Assembly: GCA_964351655.1 (NCBI GenBank)
Contig: CAYGPD010000034.1
Span: forward strand, 1-34,973
DNA: 34,973 bases
Source of the DNA: Hirschia sp964351655
GTDB lineage: Bacteria; Pseudomonadota; Alphaproteobacteria; Caulobacterales; Hyphomonadaceae
Direction: 5' to 3'
Shown: piece by piece, positions 1-7,534 of the stretch
How the letters are laid out: each line of letters begins with the position of its first letter
Numbering within the stretch: the stretch's first letter is position 1
Program-made: the position numbers and the translations under genes
Notes under the pieces: model-generated
Databases searched by the model: none
Told to the model about the DNA's origin: nothing
Seen by the model: the letters and a program-made list of their open reading frames with translations, nothing else

Positions 1-410
1 CCTGTAGATGCATCGGCAAATAAGAGCTGGACATCCTTGGCACGGACTGTGCGGCCATTAATTTTGTAGGTGGAACCTGCGCCGCGCCTTAAACGTCTGC
101 GAACTTCCAATTCATCGCTATCATTGAGTTCAGCAGGCGCGGTGCGCGCTGAATTATCGAGAATAAGGGCGACTTCTGCCAGTTCACGAGAGGGGCGATT
201 GGATGAGCCTGAAAATATCAGATCATCCATTTCCCCGCCGCGCATTGCGCGGGCTGAGCTTGCGCCCATGACCCATCGCAATGATTCAAGAATATTGGAC
301 TTGCCGCAACCATTGGGGCCGACAATGCCTGTCAGCCCTTCGCGTATCGCAAAATCAACCGGATCAGCGAAGGATTTAAACCCTACAATTTTTAATCCGG
401 TGAAATGCAA
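1..410 (-). CDS. smc: Chromosome segregation protein SMC, N-terminal part (cut by window edge)
   Basis: This is the ATPase head start of the SMC condensin, which compacts and segregates the chromosome as a dimer with ScpA/ScpB. The 136 visible codons begin HFTGLKIVGFKSFADP, the usual SMC N-terminus, followed by the Walker A loop GPNGCGKSN near residue 35 and the SLRWVMG segment. The start is a TTG at 410: an in-frame TAG lies shortly upstream and there is no ATG between. It begins 20 nt after the stop of the thioredoxin-fold gene, so the two are probably cotranscribed. The coiled coil, hinge and C-terminal head lie outside the window. Confidence 0.95.
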   Translation of the reverse strand, partial: MHFTGLKIVGFKSFADPVDFAIREGLTGIVGPNGCGKSNILESLRWVMGASSARAMRGGEMDDLIFSGSSNRPSRELAEVALILDNSARTAPAELNDSDELEVRRRLRRGAGSTYKINGRTVRAKDVQLLFADAST

Positions 411-430
411 ATTGGTCCGTCTCTATGTCG

Positions 431-1138
431 TTAGTGAGCTTCTACTGCTGTTTCTTCAGTAGCGGGAGCTGATTCTACAGGTGTTTCAATCCCTAATGCT
501 GCATTCAGAAGACCTTTGATTGCATCATTTGTCATGTCTTTTGATTCAACTTTAACACCATTGATGAATAGTGTTGGCGTTGAAGAGACACCTGCTTCTC
601 TTGCAAGATCAGATGTACGCATGATTTCATCCATAACAGGTGTAGATGTCACACATGCTTTAACATCAGCTTCGCTCATGCCGTGACGAGCACCTAGTTC
701 AACATAAGCTGGCAATGCGCCGCCTGAACTTTGAGCTGCATCAAAGATTTCACCTTGGCTTGTGAAAACATCATCTAGGACTTTGTAATATTCATCTGTT
801 CCCGCACAACGTGCAAGCGCTGCTCCCGCCGCTGCCAATTGTGCAGGTGGTGTTGGAAGGTCACGGTAGATCATGTTGACTGTACCATTATCGATAAAGT
901 CTTTTTTGATGTTTGGTAGAATTGTTTTGTGGAATGTGCGGCAGTGTCCACATGATGTTGATGCATATTCAATGATCTGGACTTTTGCGTCTTTATTTCC
1001 AAGAACGACATCGCCCTTTACATAGCTAATGCCTGATTTTGAATCTGAAACGTCTGATGCAGGCTTTGTGTCGGCCTGTGAGCAGCCAACTGCGAGAGCT
1101 GCAAAGGCGACGGCTGAAAAAAGGTGTTTGATAAGCAT
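431..1138 (-). CDS. DsbA-like thioredoxin-fold lipoprotein (Thioredoxin_4 family)
   Basis: Predicted periplasmic thiol:disulfide oxidoreductase of 235 aa. The N-terminus is a lipoprotein signal with lipobox AVGC (Cys19), so it is likely membrane-anchored. The CGHC redox motif sits at residues 63-66 and the cis-proline loop SSTPTLF near 185-191. The central alpha-helical insert matches the DsbA/DsbG-type Thioredoxin_4 family. The C-terminus is a short Glu/Ala-rich tail. It sits between the DUF721 gene and smc, an order I recall from Caulobacter relatives. Oxidase or isomerase activity cannot be decided from sequence; CGHC is compatible with either. No paired DsbB is in the window. Confidence 0.9.
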   Translation of the reverse strand: MLIKHLFSAVAFAALAVGCSQADTKPASDVSDSKSGISYVKGDVVLGNKDAKVQIIEYASTSCGHCRTFHKTILPNIKKDFIDNGTVNMIYRDLPTPPAQLAAAGAALARCAGTDEYYKVLDDVFTSQGEIFDAAQSSGGALPAYVELGARHGMSEADVKACVTSTPVMDEIMRTSDLAREAGVSSTPTLFINGVKVESKDMTNDAIKGLLNAALGIETPVESAPATEETAVEAH

Positions 1139-1257
1139 GAAGACGTGTCCTGTATGCGTTTGGAAATGCTAAAAACCGCATTTCAATATAAGAATTATGT
1201 AGCTTGATAGTCTGAAGTTATAAATAGGGCAATTCAACGACTTGTGATCGACTTTGT

Positions 1258-1974
1258 TTATCGTGATTTGAACGACCTTACGCGGCGCGCCGATGATGTG
1301 GGTGATTTGGATTGGCGGGCAGCATTTTCAGTTTCGTGTTTGATACGAATGGCTTCGCCCAGTTTTTGAAGCGCTTTCCTGAGAACAGGGCTTTGAATGC
1401 CTTCAAGGTCTGCTTCAATTTGGGCAGCTTCTTGAGGTGTGAGACGGTGTTTTAGTTTTGTTTGCGGATTTACGGATTGATGCTTGGTTTTCGTCTGTTG
1501 CAGGCGAATACCTTTAAAACGTGCACCGCTACCTGCATTGACGCGCTCCAATATCGTATCGGTTTGATGCTTTAGCTTGAGGGCGGCGGCGGCTGAATTC
1601 ACTTCCAAGACAAGAACATAACCTGTGGTGGGCTTTATAATCTGAATGGGTTCACACAATGCCGCCATGTCTACACCAAGGATTTCTGGCCAACGACGGC
1701 GCAATGATGAAAGAGCAGCGCCAGAATCCTTGCCTCTCAAATTTGGATAGACGGTTTTATACATTGTCTTGGAAAGGGGGCGCGCAGTTTGATAGACAGC
1801 GCGGCCACGTCTTCGTTCTAAATCTTGTTTGATTGCGCGCATGGGATCAATATGCGTGATCGTGCCAAGACCGTGTGTCGTATCAAGTTTTTTACCACGC
1901 AACTGAGCAAGCTTTTTGATAGCTTCTGCTTCAGCTTCAGGAGAGTTTTGCGATATGAATGGCGGCTTGCTCAT
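1258..1974 (-). CDS. DUF721 (DciA-like) domain protein
   Basis: A 238-aa protein with a central DUF721 domain: the stretch with RRRWPEILG, then CEPIQI, LEVNSAAAALKLKHQ and ILERVNAGSG near residues 90-160 follows the family pattern. DUF721 includes DciA, the helicase operator that takes the place of DnaC in most bacteria, so a role near replication initiation is possible but inferred. The C-terminal part is a separate helical segment (LTPQEAAQIE to ALQKLGEAI). I chose the ATG at 1974 because longer starts (up to 2040) would overlap the divergent mutY start; the ribosome site is weak for all of them. The neighbours smc and mutY agree with a chromosome-maintenance locus. Confidence 0.85.
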   Translation of the reverse strand: MSKPPFISQNSPEAEAEAIKKLAQLRGKKLDTTHGLGTITHIDPMRAIKQDLERRRGRAVYQTARPLSKTMYKTVYPNLRGKDSGAALSSLRRRWPEILGVDMAALCEPIQIIKPTTGYVLVLEVNSAAAALKLKHQTDTILERVNAGSGARFKGIRLQQTKTKHQSVNPQTKLKHRLTPQEAAQIEADLEGIQSPVLRKALQKLGEAIRIKHETENAARQSKSPTSSARRVRSFKSR

Positions 1975-2021
1975 AAATGTAGAACTTGCAGAATCTCTTA
2001 AAAACGGGAATGACCTCATGC

Positions 2022-3104
2022 ATGGTAAACGTAAAATCACCGCCCGTTAAGACTCAGTTTTCATCCGCAGCGCAGGATTTGTTAGACTGGTATGATCAGC
2101 ATGCACGTCAATTGCCATGGCGTATAGGGCCACAAGCGCGCAAAAAGGGTGTTATGCCCGATCCTTATCGGGTGTGGTTATCTGAAATAATGTTGCAGCA
2201 AACGACTGTGCCCCATGCTGCGCCATATTTTGAAAAATTTATCACCCTATGGCCAAATGCAAATGAATTGGCTGAGGCTGATAATGATGAAGTGATGCGC
2301 GAATGGGCGGGGCTTGGCTATTATGCGCGCGCACGCAATCTGCACAAATGCGCAAAGGCTTTGGCAGAGTTGGCGCGTTTTCCTGATACGATTGAAGGAT
2401 TGCTGGCGCTGCCCGGCGTGGGGCCATATACGGCGGCGGCGGTGGGCGCGATTGCGTTTGATTTGCCGATTGCGCCTGTTGATGGGAATGTGGAGCGTGT
2501 TATCTCGCGCTTGATGACGATTGGCGGGGATGGGTCTGCGGCTGGATGGGCGGCGGATAAGAAAGAAATCACGCAATGTGTGCAAGCGCTTGTACCGGAA
2601 CGTTCGGGTGATTTTGCTCAAGCGATGATGGATTTAGGCTCGGGTGTGTGTACGCCTAAATCACCCAATTGCGGACAATGCCCTTGGGCCAAATATTGCT
2701 TGGCGCACCGCGAGGGCAATATGGAAAGCTATCCTGCAAAAGCCAAACGTAAGCCGCAACCTATCCGCAAGGGGCGCGCCTTTATAGTGGTGAGTGAGGG
2801 GAAGGTGTTATTGCAGCGGCGTCCTGATAAGGGGTTGCTGGGGGGAATGCTTATGCCGCTTTCAAGTGAGTGGGTTGAAGCTGATGATGGCACAGATATT
2901 CCTTTTCCGCTGGAGGCTGAATGGCACGCAAAGGGGCAGGCGCGGCATGTGTTTACGCACTTTGTTTTGCATTGGGATGTATTTGTTGCACATGTGGATG
3001 CGCGGCCAAATTCACTTGAGGGAGACTGGATAACAATGGATAAAGTGATTGATTCTGGGGTGCCGACAGTGGGTAAAAAGGCTTTGAAACTGGCTTTGCT
3101 TTAA
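2022..3104 (+). CDS. mutY: A/G-specific adenine DNA glycosylase MutY
   Basis: Removes adenine mispaired with 8-oxoguanine. The 360-aa protein has the catalytic Glu in SEIMLQQTT (Glu55), the helix-hairpin-helix LPGVGPYTAAA with the catalytic Asp in APVDGNVERV (Asp154), and the [4Fe-4S] ligands C-x6-C-x2-C-x5-C at Cys210, 217, 220 and 226. The C-terminal third is the NUDIX-like 8-oxoG recognition domain (VLLQRRPDKGLLGGMLMP). The ATG at 2022 is preferred because the conserved part starts soon after; ATGs at 1986 and 2010 are alternatives. It is divergent from the DUF721 gene with almost no spacer, so the promoters must overlap coding sequence. Confidence 0.97.
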   Translation: MVNVKSPPVKTQFSSAAQDLLDWYDQHARQLPWRIGPQARKKGVMPDPYRVWLSEIMLQQTTVPHAAPYFEKFITLWPNANELAEADNDEVMREWAGLGYYARARNLHKCAKALAELARFPDTIEGLLALPGVGPYTAAAVGAIAFDLPIAPVDGNVERVISRLMTIGGDGSAAGWAADKKEITQCVQALVPERSGDFAQAMMDLGSGVCTPKSPNCGQCPWAKYCLAHREGNMESYPAKAKRKPQPIRKGRAFIVVSEGKVLLQRRPDKGLLGGMLMPLSSEWVEADDGTDIPFPLEAEWHAKGQARHVFTHFVLHWDVFVAHVDARPNSLEGDWITMDKVIDSGVPTVGKKALKLALL

Positions 3105-3204
3105 GAGGCTTTGCGTGGCGGCGGACTGAAGATTAAGGATAATTGATTAGATTCAAGCCCAGCCCTGCAATAGCGTGCATGTCGTTGATGGCAGGAGTGT
3201 GTGC

Positions 3205-3867
3205 ATGTATGGCTTTATGCAGAAATTGAATAGGTTGCGCAAAATTGCGGGTGCTGGATGTCTCGCTCTATTTCTTGCAGGGTGTGCATCGGGATCGACG
3301 GCCCAGCGCGGTGTTGTGCAGGTGAAATTGCCATTTCCAAGTGAGTTTGGGTTATGTCCCCAAATGCGGGTAAGCAATGCGCCGCCAGTCGATGGATACC
3401 GAAAAATTGATCCATACCGTAAATTGGTGGCGCTTTCTAAACGTGTTGTTGTGGCGACAGCGCCAGTAGAGGCTGGGTGTTTATCTTCTGGTATGGGGAT
3501 GCGGTCTGGAAGCTTGCACAAAGGATATGATATTTTTCACCCTGTCCCCGTGAATATTTATGCGGCGGGCGAAGGCAAAATTTTAGAGGTGAGCTATCGG
3601 TCTGATTACGGAAATATGGTTTTGATCGATCATCGTGACGGAATTTTTACCCGTTATGCGCACCTTGAAAATATCAACCCTGAGATTGTGGTTGGGCAAA
3701 AAGTGGCGATAGGTCAGCCGCTTGGCCTTATGGGGAAATCGGGAGATGGCAATCTTGCGCGTCATTTGCACATTGAATATTTATACGGCAATTACAACAC
3801 CGCTGAATTGTCCTTTGGGCTAGAGCCGCTAGATATTTATAATCTGCAATCGCTACCAGCTTTCTAA
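3205..3867 (+). CDS. M23-family metallopeptidase (LytM-like) lipoprotein
   Basis: Predicted outer- or inner-membrane lipoprotein of 220 aa with a peptidoglycan endopeptidase fold. Signal peptide plus lipobox LAGC (Cys27). The M23 zinc site looks intact: H-x3-D in HKGYD (His105, Asp109) and HLH (His187, His189), with the supporting His in RYAHL (His153). This suggests an active enzyme rather than an EnvC-type activator. The start at 3205 has a good ribosome site (AGGAG, 7 nt spacing); a further ATG upstream at 3175 lacks one. It follows mutY by 100 nt on the same strand and converges on the VOC gene. The substrate cross-link is unknown. Confidence 0.88.
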   Translation: MYGFMQKLNRLRKIAGAGCLALFLAGCASGSTAQRGVVQVKLPFPSEFGLCPQMRVSNAPPVDGYRKIDPYRKLVALSKRVVVATAPVEAGCLSSGMGMRSGSLHKGYDIFHPVPVNIYAAGEGKILEVSYRSDYGNMVLIDHRDGIFTRYAHLENINPEIVVGQKVAIGQPLGLMGKSGDGNLARHLHIEYLYGNYNTAELSFGLEPLDIYNLQSLPAF

Positions 3868-3882
3868 TGAATATTACTGTAA

Positions 3883-4272
3883 TTATTTAGGCTGGAGCAT
3901 ATCCCACTTATTGCCAAAAGGGTCCTGCCATACAACGACTTTCGCATAAGATTCATCGCGAGGCGTTTCGAGGAAAGTGACACCATTGGCTCGCATAGCG
4001 GCATAGTCGGCGTCGAAATCATCGGTTTGTAAGAAGAAGCTTACACGGCCACCGGTTTGATTTCCGATTGCCTTTTCTTGGTTTGGCCCGTCTGCTTTTG
4101 CGAGGATGATGTGGGTTTGCGGTGCGCCTTTGGGAGCGATAACGACCCAACGTTTTGTTGGTGAGCGCGGGGTGTCTTCAATCAAGTTGAAGCCAAGCTT
4201 GCCGACGTAAAACTCTATACCAGAATCATAATCAGGCACGAGAAGAGAGAATGCAGAGATAAATTGAGCCAT
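3883..4272 (-). CDS. VOC-superfamily protein (glyoxalase/bleomycin-resistance fold)
   Basis: A 129-aa single-module VOC protein: FSLLVPDYDSGIEFYVGKLGF opens the first beta-alpha-beta-beta-beta unit and VVVWQDPFGNKWDMLQP closes the second. VOC proteins are metal-dependent enzymes or binding proteins; the substrate cannot be told. I prefer the ATG at 4272; a GTG at 4296 would add eight residues and lies inside the palindrome that covers this start. The ribosome site (AAGG, close spacing) is within the right arm of the same palindrome, which suggests translational or operator control. It lies downstream of ccrM on the same strand, 72 nt away. Confidence 0.85.
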   Translation of the reverse strand: MAQFISAFSLLVPDYDSGIEFYVGKLGFNLIEDTPRSPTKRWVVIAPKGAPQTHIILAKADGPNQEKAIGNQTGGRVSFFLQTDDFDADYAAMRANGVTFLETPRDESYAKVVVWQDPFGNKWDMLQPK

Positions 4273-4306
4273 GACCTTCAAGTGAGGTGATTTCACATGA
4301 AGGTCA
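4272..4306. promoter_or_regulatory. 35-bp interrupted palindrome over the VOC start codon
   Basis: Arms TGACCTTCA (4272-4280) and TGAAGGTCA (4298-4306) are perfectly complementary. Inside them GTGA (4282-4285) faces TCAC (4293-4296), leaving a 7-nt centre. The left arm touches the VOC ATG and the RNA form would pair the AAGG ribosome site. No T-run follows on either strand, so it is unlikely to be a simple terminator for ccrM. It may be a repressor operator or an RNA switch; which is inference. Confidence 0.6.
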
Positions 4307-4344
4307 AGCTTATCCGCCTCACTTTAAGTTGAGGTGTTTAGTGT

Positions 4345-5436
4345 TTAATTTAAGCCCATTTCTGAGCGGAAGCGGCGGCGCAAGAGATCAATCGGGGCAA
4401 GACCTTGATCGGATTTATAGTGCCAGAACGTCCAACCATTACATGATGGTGCGTTTTGAACTTGAGCGCCAAGGCGGTGGATTGATCCAGTGTCGTCGCC
4501 GTTTGCTAATGAGCCATCAGCACGCACGCGGGCAATATGTTGTTGTTTTGGACAGTATAGACGGTCGCCTGGACGTAAGAAACCGCGCTCAACAAGTGCG
4601 CCAAATGGGACGCGAGGTGCTGCGCGTTTTGGCTGCGTAAATTCTAGGTCAACATCATCGACTTTACGCACATTATCAATGCGCGCTTGGGCCACGGCTG
4701 CATAATCGTTTTCACGCTCTAAACCGATAAAGTGACGGCCAAGCATTTTAGCAACGGCACCAGTTGTACCTGTTCCAAAGAATGGGTCGAGAACAGTGTC
4801 ACCCTGTTTTGTCGTCGCCATGATCACGCGGTGAAGCAGGGCTTCTGGCTTTTGCGTTGGGTGGGCTTTCTTACCGTCATCTTTTTTAAGACGCTCACCA
4901 CCTGAACAGATTGGGATTGTCCAGTCAGACCGCATTTGAACATCATCATTTGCAGTTTTTAGCGCGTCGTAATTGAAGGTGTATTTCTTTTGCTCTTTGG
5001 ATTTTGTCGCCCAAATTAGTGTTTCATGTGCGTTGGTGAAACGTGTGCCTTTGAAGTTTGGCATTGGGTTGGATTTATTCCAGATCACATCGTTTAAAAT
5101 CCAAAAGCCAAGATCTTGAAGCTGAGATCCAACACGGAAAATGTTATGATAAGAACCAATCACCCAAATAGCGCCATTGTCCTTTAGGACGCGGCGGGCA
5201 GCTTTGAGCCATTCTTTCGTGAAGTTATCATATGCTTCAAAAGAGGCGAATTGATCCCATTCATCATCCACTGCATCTACTTTGGAATTGTCGGGACGCA
5301 CAAGGTCTCCGCCTAGCTGTAGATTGTATGGAGGGTCAGCAAAAACGAGGTCGACAGATTTCTCCGGCAAAGCATTCATAAGTTCGATGCAGTCGCCGAT
5401 AAGAATGTGATCTTTTGGGAAATCTAATTTCGACAT
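4345..5436 (-). CDS. ccrM: CcrM-type DNA adenine methyltransferase (GANTC)
   Basis: A 363-aa beta-class N6-adenine methyltransferase. The catalytic motif DPPY is at residues 34-37, the target-recognition region lies in the middle, AHPTQKPEALL is at about 191-201, and the SAM-binding motif DPFFGTGTTG is at 217-226. The C-terminal ~90 residues (from VPFGALVERGFLRPGD to the FWHYK segment and LLRRRFRSEMG) form the extension typical of cell-cycle CcrM enzymes and absent from plain HinfI methylases. In Caulobacter CcrM methylates GANTC at the end of replication and controls transcription with GcrA and CtrA. No restriction enzyme lies nearby, which fits an orphan regulatory methylase. Its upstream region is full of GANTC and CtrA-like sites. 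Confidence 0.96.
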   Translation of the reverse strand: MSKLDFPKDHILIGDCIELMNALPEKSVDLVFADPPYNLQLGGDLVRPDNSKVDAVDDEWDQFASFEAYDNFTKEWLKAARRVLKDNGAIWVIGSYHNIFRVGSQLQDLGFWILNDVIWNKSNPMPNFKGTRFTNAHETLIWATKSKEQKKYTFNYDALKTANDDVQMRSDWTIPICSGGERLKKDDGKKAHPTQKPEALLHRVIMATTKQGDTVLDPFFGTGTTGAVAKMLGRHFIGLERENDYAAVAQARIDNVRKVDDVDLEFTQPKRAAPRVPFGALVERGFLRPGDRLYCPKQQHIARVRADGSLANGDDTGSIHRLGAQVQNAPSCNGWTFWHYKSDQGLAPIDLLRRRFRSEMGLN

Positions 5437-5493
5437 GTGTTGCTAAAGCTCCAGAAATAACGAGTGATTCGCTATAAGGAAGCCGAATTCAGG

Positions 5494-5508
5494 TTAAGAA
5501 ACTCTAAC
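5494..5508 (-). promoter_or_regulatory. CtrA-like box upstream of ccrM (1)
   Basis: Read on the minus strand it is GTTA-N7-TTAA followed by CC, one mismatch from the CtrA consensus TTAA-N7-TTAA. It points towards ccrM and starts about 60 bp from its ATG. Caulobacter ccrM is CtrA-activated, so the placement is sensible. Confidence 0.55.
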
Positions 5509-5536
5509 GATTCCAAGAATTTGCAGAGAATCGAGG

Positions 5537-5551
5537 TTAATCAAAGATTAC
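5537..5551 (-). promoter_or_regulatory. CtrA-like box upstream of ccrM (2)
   Basis: On the minus strand GTAA-N7-TTAA followed by CC; on the plus strand TTAA-N7-TTAC. It has the same orientation and the same TTAACC right half as the first box, 43 bp away, and a GANTC site lies just beside it. The repetition makes chance less likely than for a single weak match. Confidence 0.5.
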
Positions 5552-5697
5552 CACATTCTGAAAAATTATGTATTTCCAATGGGATGAGTCGTTTGTGAGT
5601 CTAGAGTGTAAGATATAAAAAATATCCTCTCTGTCGCAATGAGGTAATTTTTAACCAAGAAATTGTACAGAGCTCATAGTATTTGAGGGAGAGTGAT

Positions 5698-6930
5698 ATG
5701 ATTGAACGACCATTAAAGGTGCTGTCATCACGTGTGAATGTGATTTTGCTCCTAGTGCTCGTCGCATTCTATATTTTTGTTGTTTACCAAAATTATATTG
5801 TGCATATCGGGATTGTTCACCCAGAGGGAGTGGGCCTGCTTGGGCGAGACTTTGTCAATTATTACAATGGTTCAGTGCTCGCTCAACAAGGGGAATTGGA
5901 TACACTGTTTTCCGCGCAAGGGTATTTTTCATATTTGAAAGACACTTATGGCGATGCTTTTTCATTCCATAATTGGTCCTATCCGCCCCATACCTTGCTT
6001 TATATTTATCCCCTCTCTTATCTGCCATATAAATTGGCGTATTTAATATGGTGTATCGGGGGCATTGGGGTCGTTTTTTACGCGTGTAAGCGCCTTATCA
6101 ATAATAAAGGGGATGCGCTTGTTCTAGCGTTGGCTCCATGCGCGCTTGCAAACATTTATTTTGGACAAAATGGCTTTATAACGGGTGCGCTCGTTATATT
6201 GTCATTTGCGATATTGGATAAACGTCCCATTCTCGCGGGTGTTCTGATTGGCTTGCTGACATTCAAACCTCAGCTTGGATTACTGGTGCCTGTGGCCCTG
6301 GTATTAGCGCGACAGTGGCGGGTTGTTTTCTCCGCCGGCGCGACGATGTTTACTCTAATCATTATTTCTATTTTAGCTTTCGGACTTGAGCCTTGGACTG
6401 CTTATTTTGAAGATGTTATTCCTTTGCAAGGGGAAATTCTTCGCACAGCGGGACCGCCATTTAGCCTAATGGTTCCTAGCACGTATATGAGTTTCAAATT
6501 GTTTGGGTTTTCTGAAGCTGTTTCAATGGGCGTGCAATCTCTTTCGGCTATGTTTGCTGTTGTGAGTGTCGCTTTTGCTTGGTGGCGACAACGTCCATTC
6601 GGTTTGCAACTGGCGTGTCTTTTTGTGTCAACGATGTTGTTGTCACCTTATGTCGTGAATTACGATATGATGATTATTGCACCTGCTGCATATCTTTATT
6701 GCCAGTATCTGAAACAGATAGAAGCACCTAACTTTCTGACACATGTTGTGTTTGCGGCTTCGGTGTCGATGTTGCCATGGATGGGGATGCAGATGGGGGA
6801 TATGGGCTTGCCTGTGACGCCATTTCTTTTAATGGGCTTTAATGCTGCAATCTTGTATCAGCTTCACAAAGCTCCTTCCCAGAAGCGTGGATCATTTCTT
6901 GTGTGGAACACTAAATTATCTAACGCTTAG
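5698..6930 (+). CDS. GT87-family (DUF2029) membrane glycosyltransferase
   Basis: A 410-aa polytopic membrane protein, roughly ten hydrophobic segments from residue 13 onward. Family hallmarks: GRDFVNYYNGS (near 50-60), in which the acidic residue of the first periplasmic loop is conserved, and WSYPPHTLLYIYPLS near 93-107. GT87 enzymes are GT-C fold transferases that use polyprenol-phosphate sugars, best known as mycobacterial mannosyltransferases; the acceptor here is unknown. The ATG at 5698 follows a clear GAGGGAGAG ribosome site. The 3' end overlaps the convergent TIGR04282-type gene by 11 bp. It may share the GANTC-rich upstream region with divergent ccrM. Confidence 0.85.
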   Translation: MIERPLKVLSSRVNVILLLVLVAFYIFVVYQNYIVHIGIVHPEGVGLLGRDFVNYYNGSVLAQQGELDTLFSAQGYFSYLKDTYGDAFSFHNWSYPPHTLLYIYPLSYLPYKLAYLIWCIGGIGVVFYACKRLINNKGDALVLALAPCALANIYFGQNGFITGALVILSFAILDKRPILAGVLIGLLTFKPQLGLLVPVALVLARQWRVVFSAGATMFTLIIISILAFGLEPWTAYFEDVIPLQGEILRTAGPPFSLMVPSTYMSFKLFGFSEAVSMGVQSLSAMFAVVSVAFAWWRQRPFGLQLACLFVSTMLLSPYVVNYDMMIIAPAAYLYCQYLKQIEAPNFLTHVVFAASVSMLPWMGMQMGDMGLPVTPFLLMGFNAAILYQLHKAPSQKRGSFLVWNTKLSNA

Positions 6931-7525
6931 AGGTGTGTGTCCAAGCATTAAGCGCTGTAGCATCGTCTAGGTCGATCATAGTGTGCATGAGTTTTGTTTT
7001 GGTATTTGGCGGCAGGCTGGCTTGCATGTCTGCCAATGCGTGTTGACTGGACCATCGCACGGGGTTGAAAGGTAGAGGGTGGCGGCGCAAAGCTTGAGAC
7101 ACACCAAAGAGCCAGAAACCGCCATCATCTGCTGGCCCAAAGACGGCGTCATGGCCTTTGAGATAGCCAATAGCTGCGCGAAGATCAGCGTGTTTTATAT
7201 CTGGGGCGTCCGTACCGACCACGATGATGGGGCCGACAGGTGCGGTTTTGAATGCGCAGGCGAGCCGCGCGCCTAGATTGCCCTTGCCTTGAGGCATACG
7301 CTTAAATGTAGTTGGCCAAAGATAACCATGATGTGATTGCAGGGCTGTATCGGGAGCGACGCAAATTGTTGTGTTCCAATGGCCTTGGCTGGCCGCTCGC
7401 ATAATTTGGGTATGACAATAGCGATTAATACGCTGGGCGTGTGTGGGGCCGATATCACGTGCGAGCCTTGTTTTGGCGGATCCCATGCGAGGAGGTTTGG
7501 CGAAGATTAAGACGGTTGGTTTCAT
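6920..7525 (-). CDS. TIGR04282-type glycosyltransferase (DUF2064/COG3222)
   Basis: A 201-aa GT-A/nucleotidyltransferase-like protein. The start MKPTVLIFAKPPRMGSAKTRLA is the family signature, followed by GTDAPDI near residues 103-109 and GPADDGGFWLFG near 131-142. Family members are annotated as arsenosugar-biosynthesis glycosyltransferases, but most occur without arsenic genes, so that label should not be taken literally. It starts 9 nt after the TIGR04283-type gene, and the two are the usual pair and almost certainly an operon. The substrate is unknown. Confidence 0.88.
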   Translation of the reverse strand: MKPTVLIFAKPPRMGSAKTRLARDIGPTHAQRINRYCHTQIMRAASQGHWNTTICVAPDTALQSHHGYLWPTTFKRMPQGKGNLGARLACAFKTAPVGPIIVVGTDAPDIKHADLRAAIGYLKGHDAVFGPADDGGFWLFGVSQALRRHPLPFNPVRWSSQHALADMQASLPPNTKTKLMHTMIDLDDATALNAWTHTSKR

Positions 7526-7534
7526 AGTACCGGA

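Larger units (their letters stand above)
5466..5601. promoter_or_regulatory. Cluster of five GANTC sites between ccrM and the GT87 gene
   Basis: GANTC occurs at 5466-5470, 5509-5513, 5528-5532, 5586-5590 and 5597-5601. With the local base composition about 0.5 would be expected in 136 bp. The sites lie 30-165 bp upstream of the ccrM start and 97-232 bp upstream of the GT87 start. GANTC is the methylation target of the adjacent enzyme's family, so feedback of methylation state on ccrM (or GcrA binding) is a direct hypothesis. Confidence 0.75.

Noticed and set aside
5485..5490. Possible sixth GANTC site upstream of ccrM
   Set aside because: The bases are GAATTC, which does not match GANTC.
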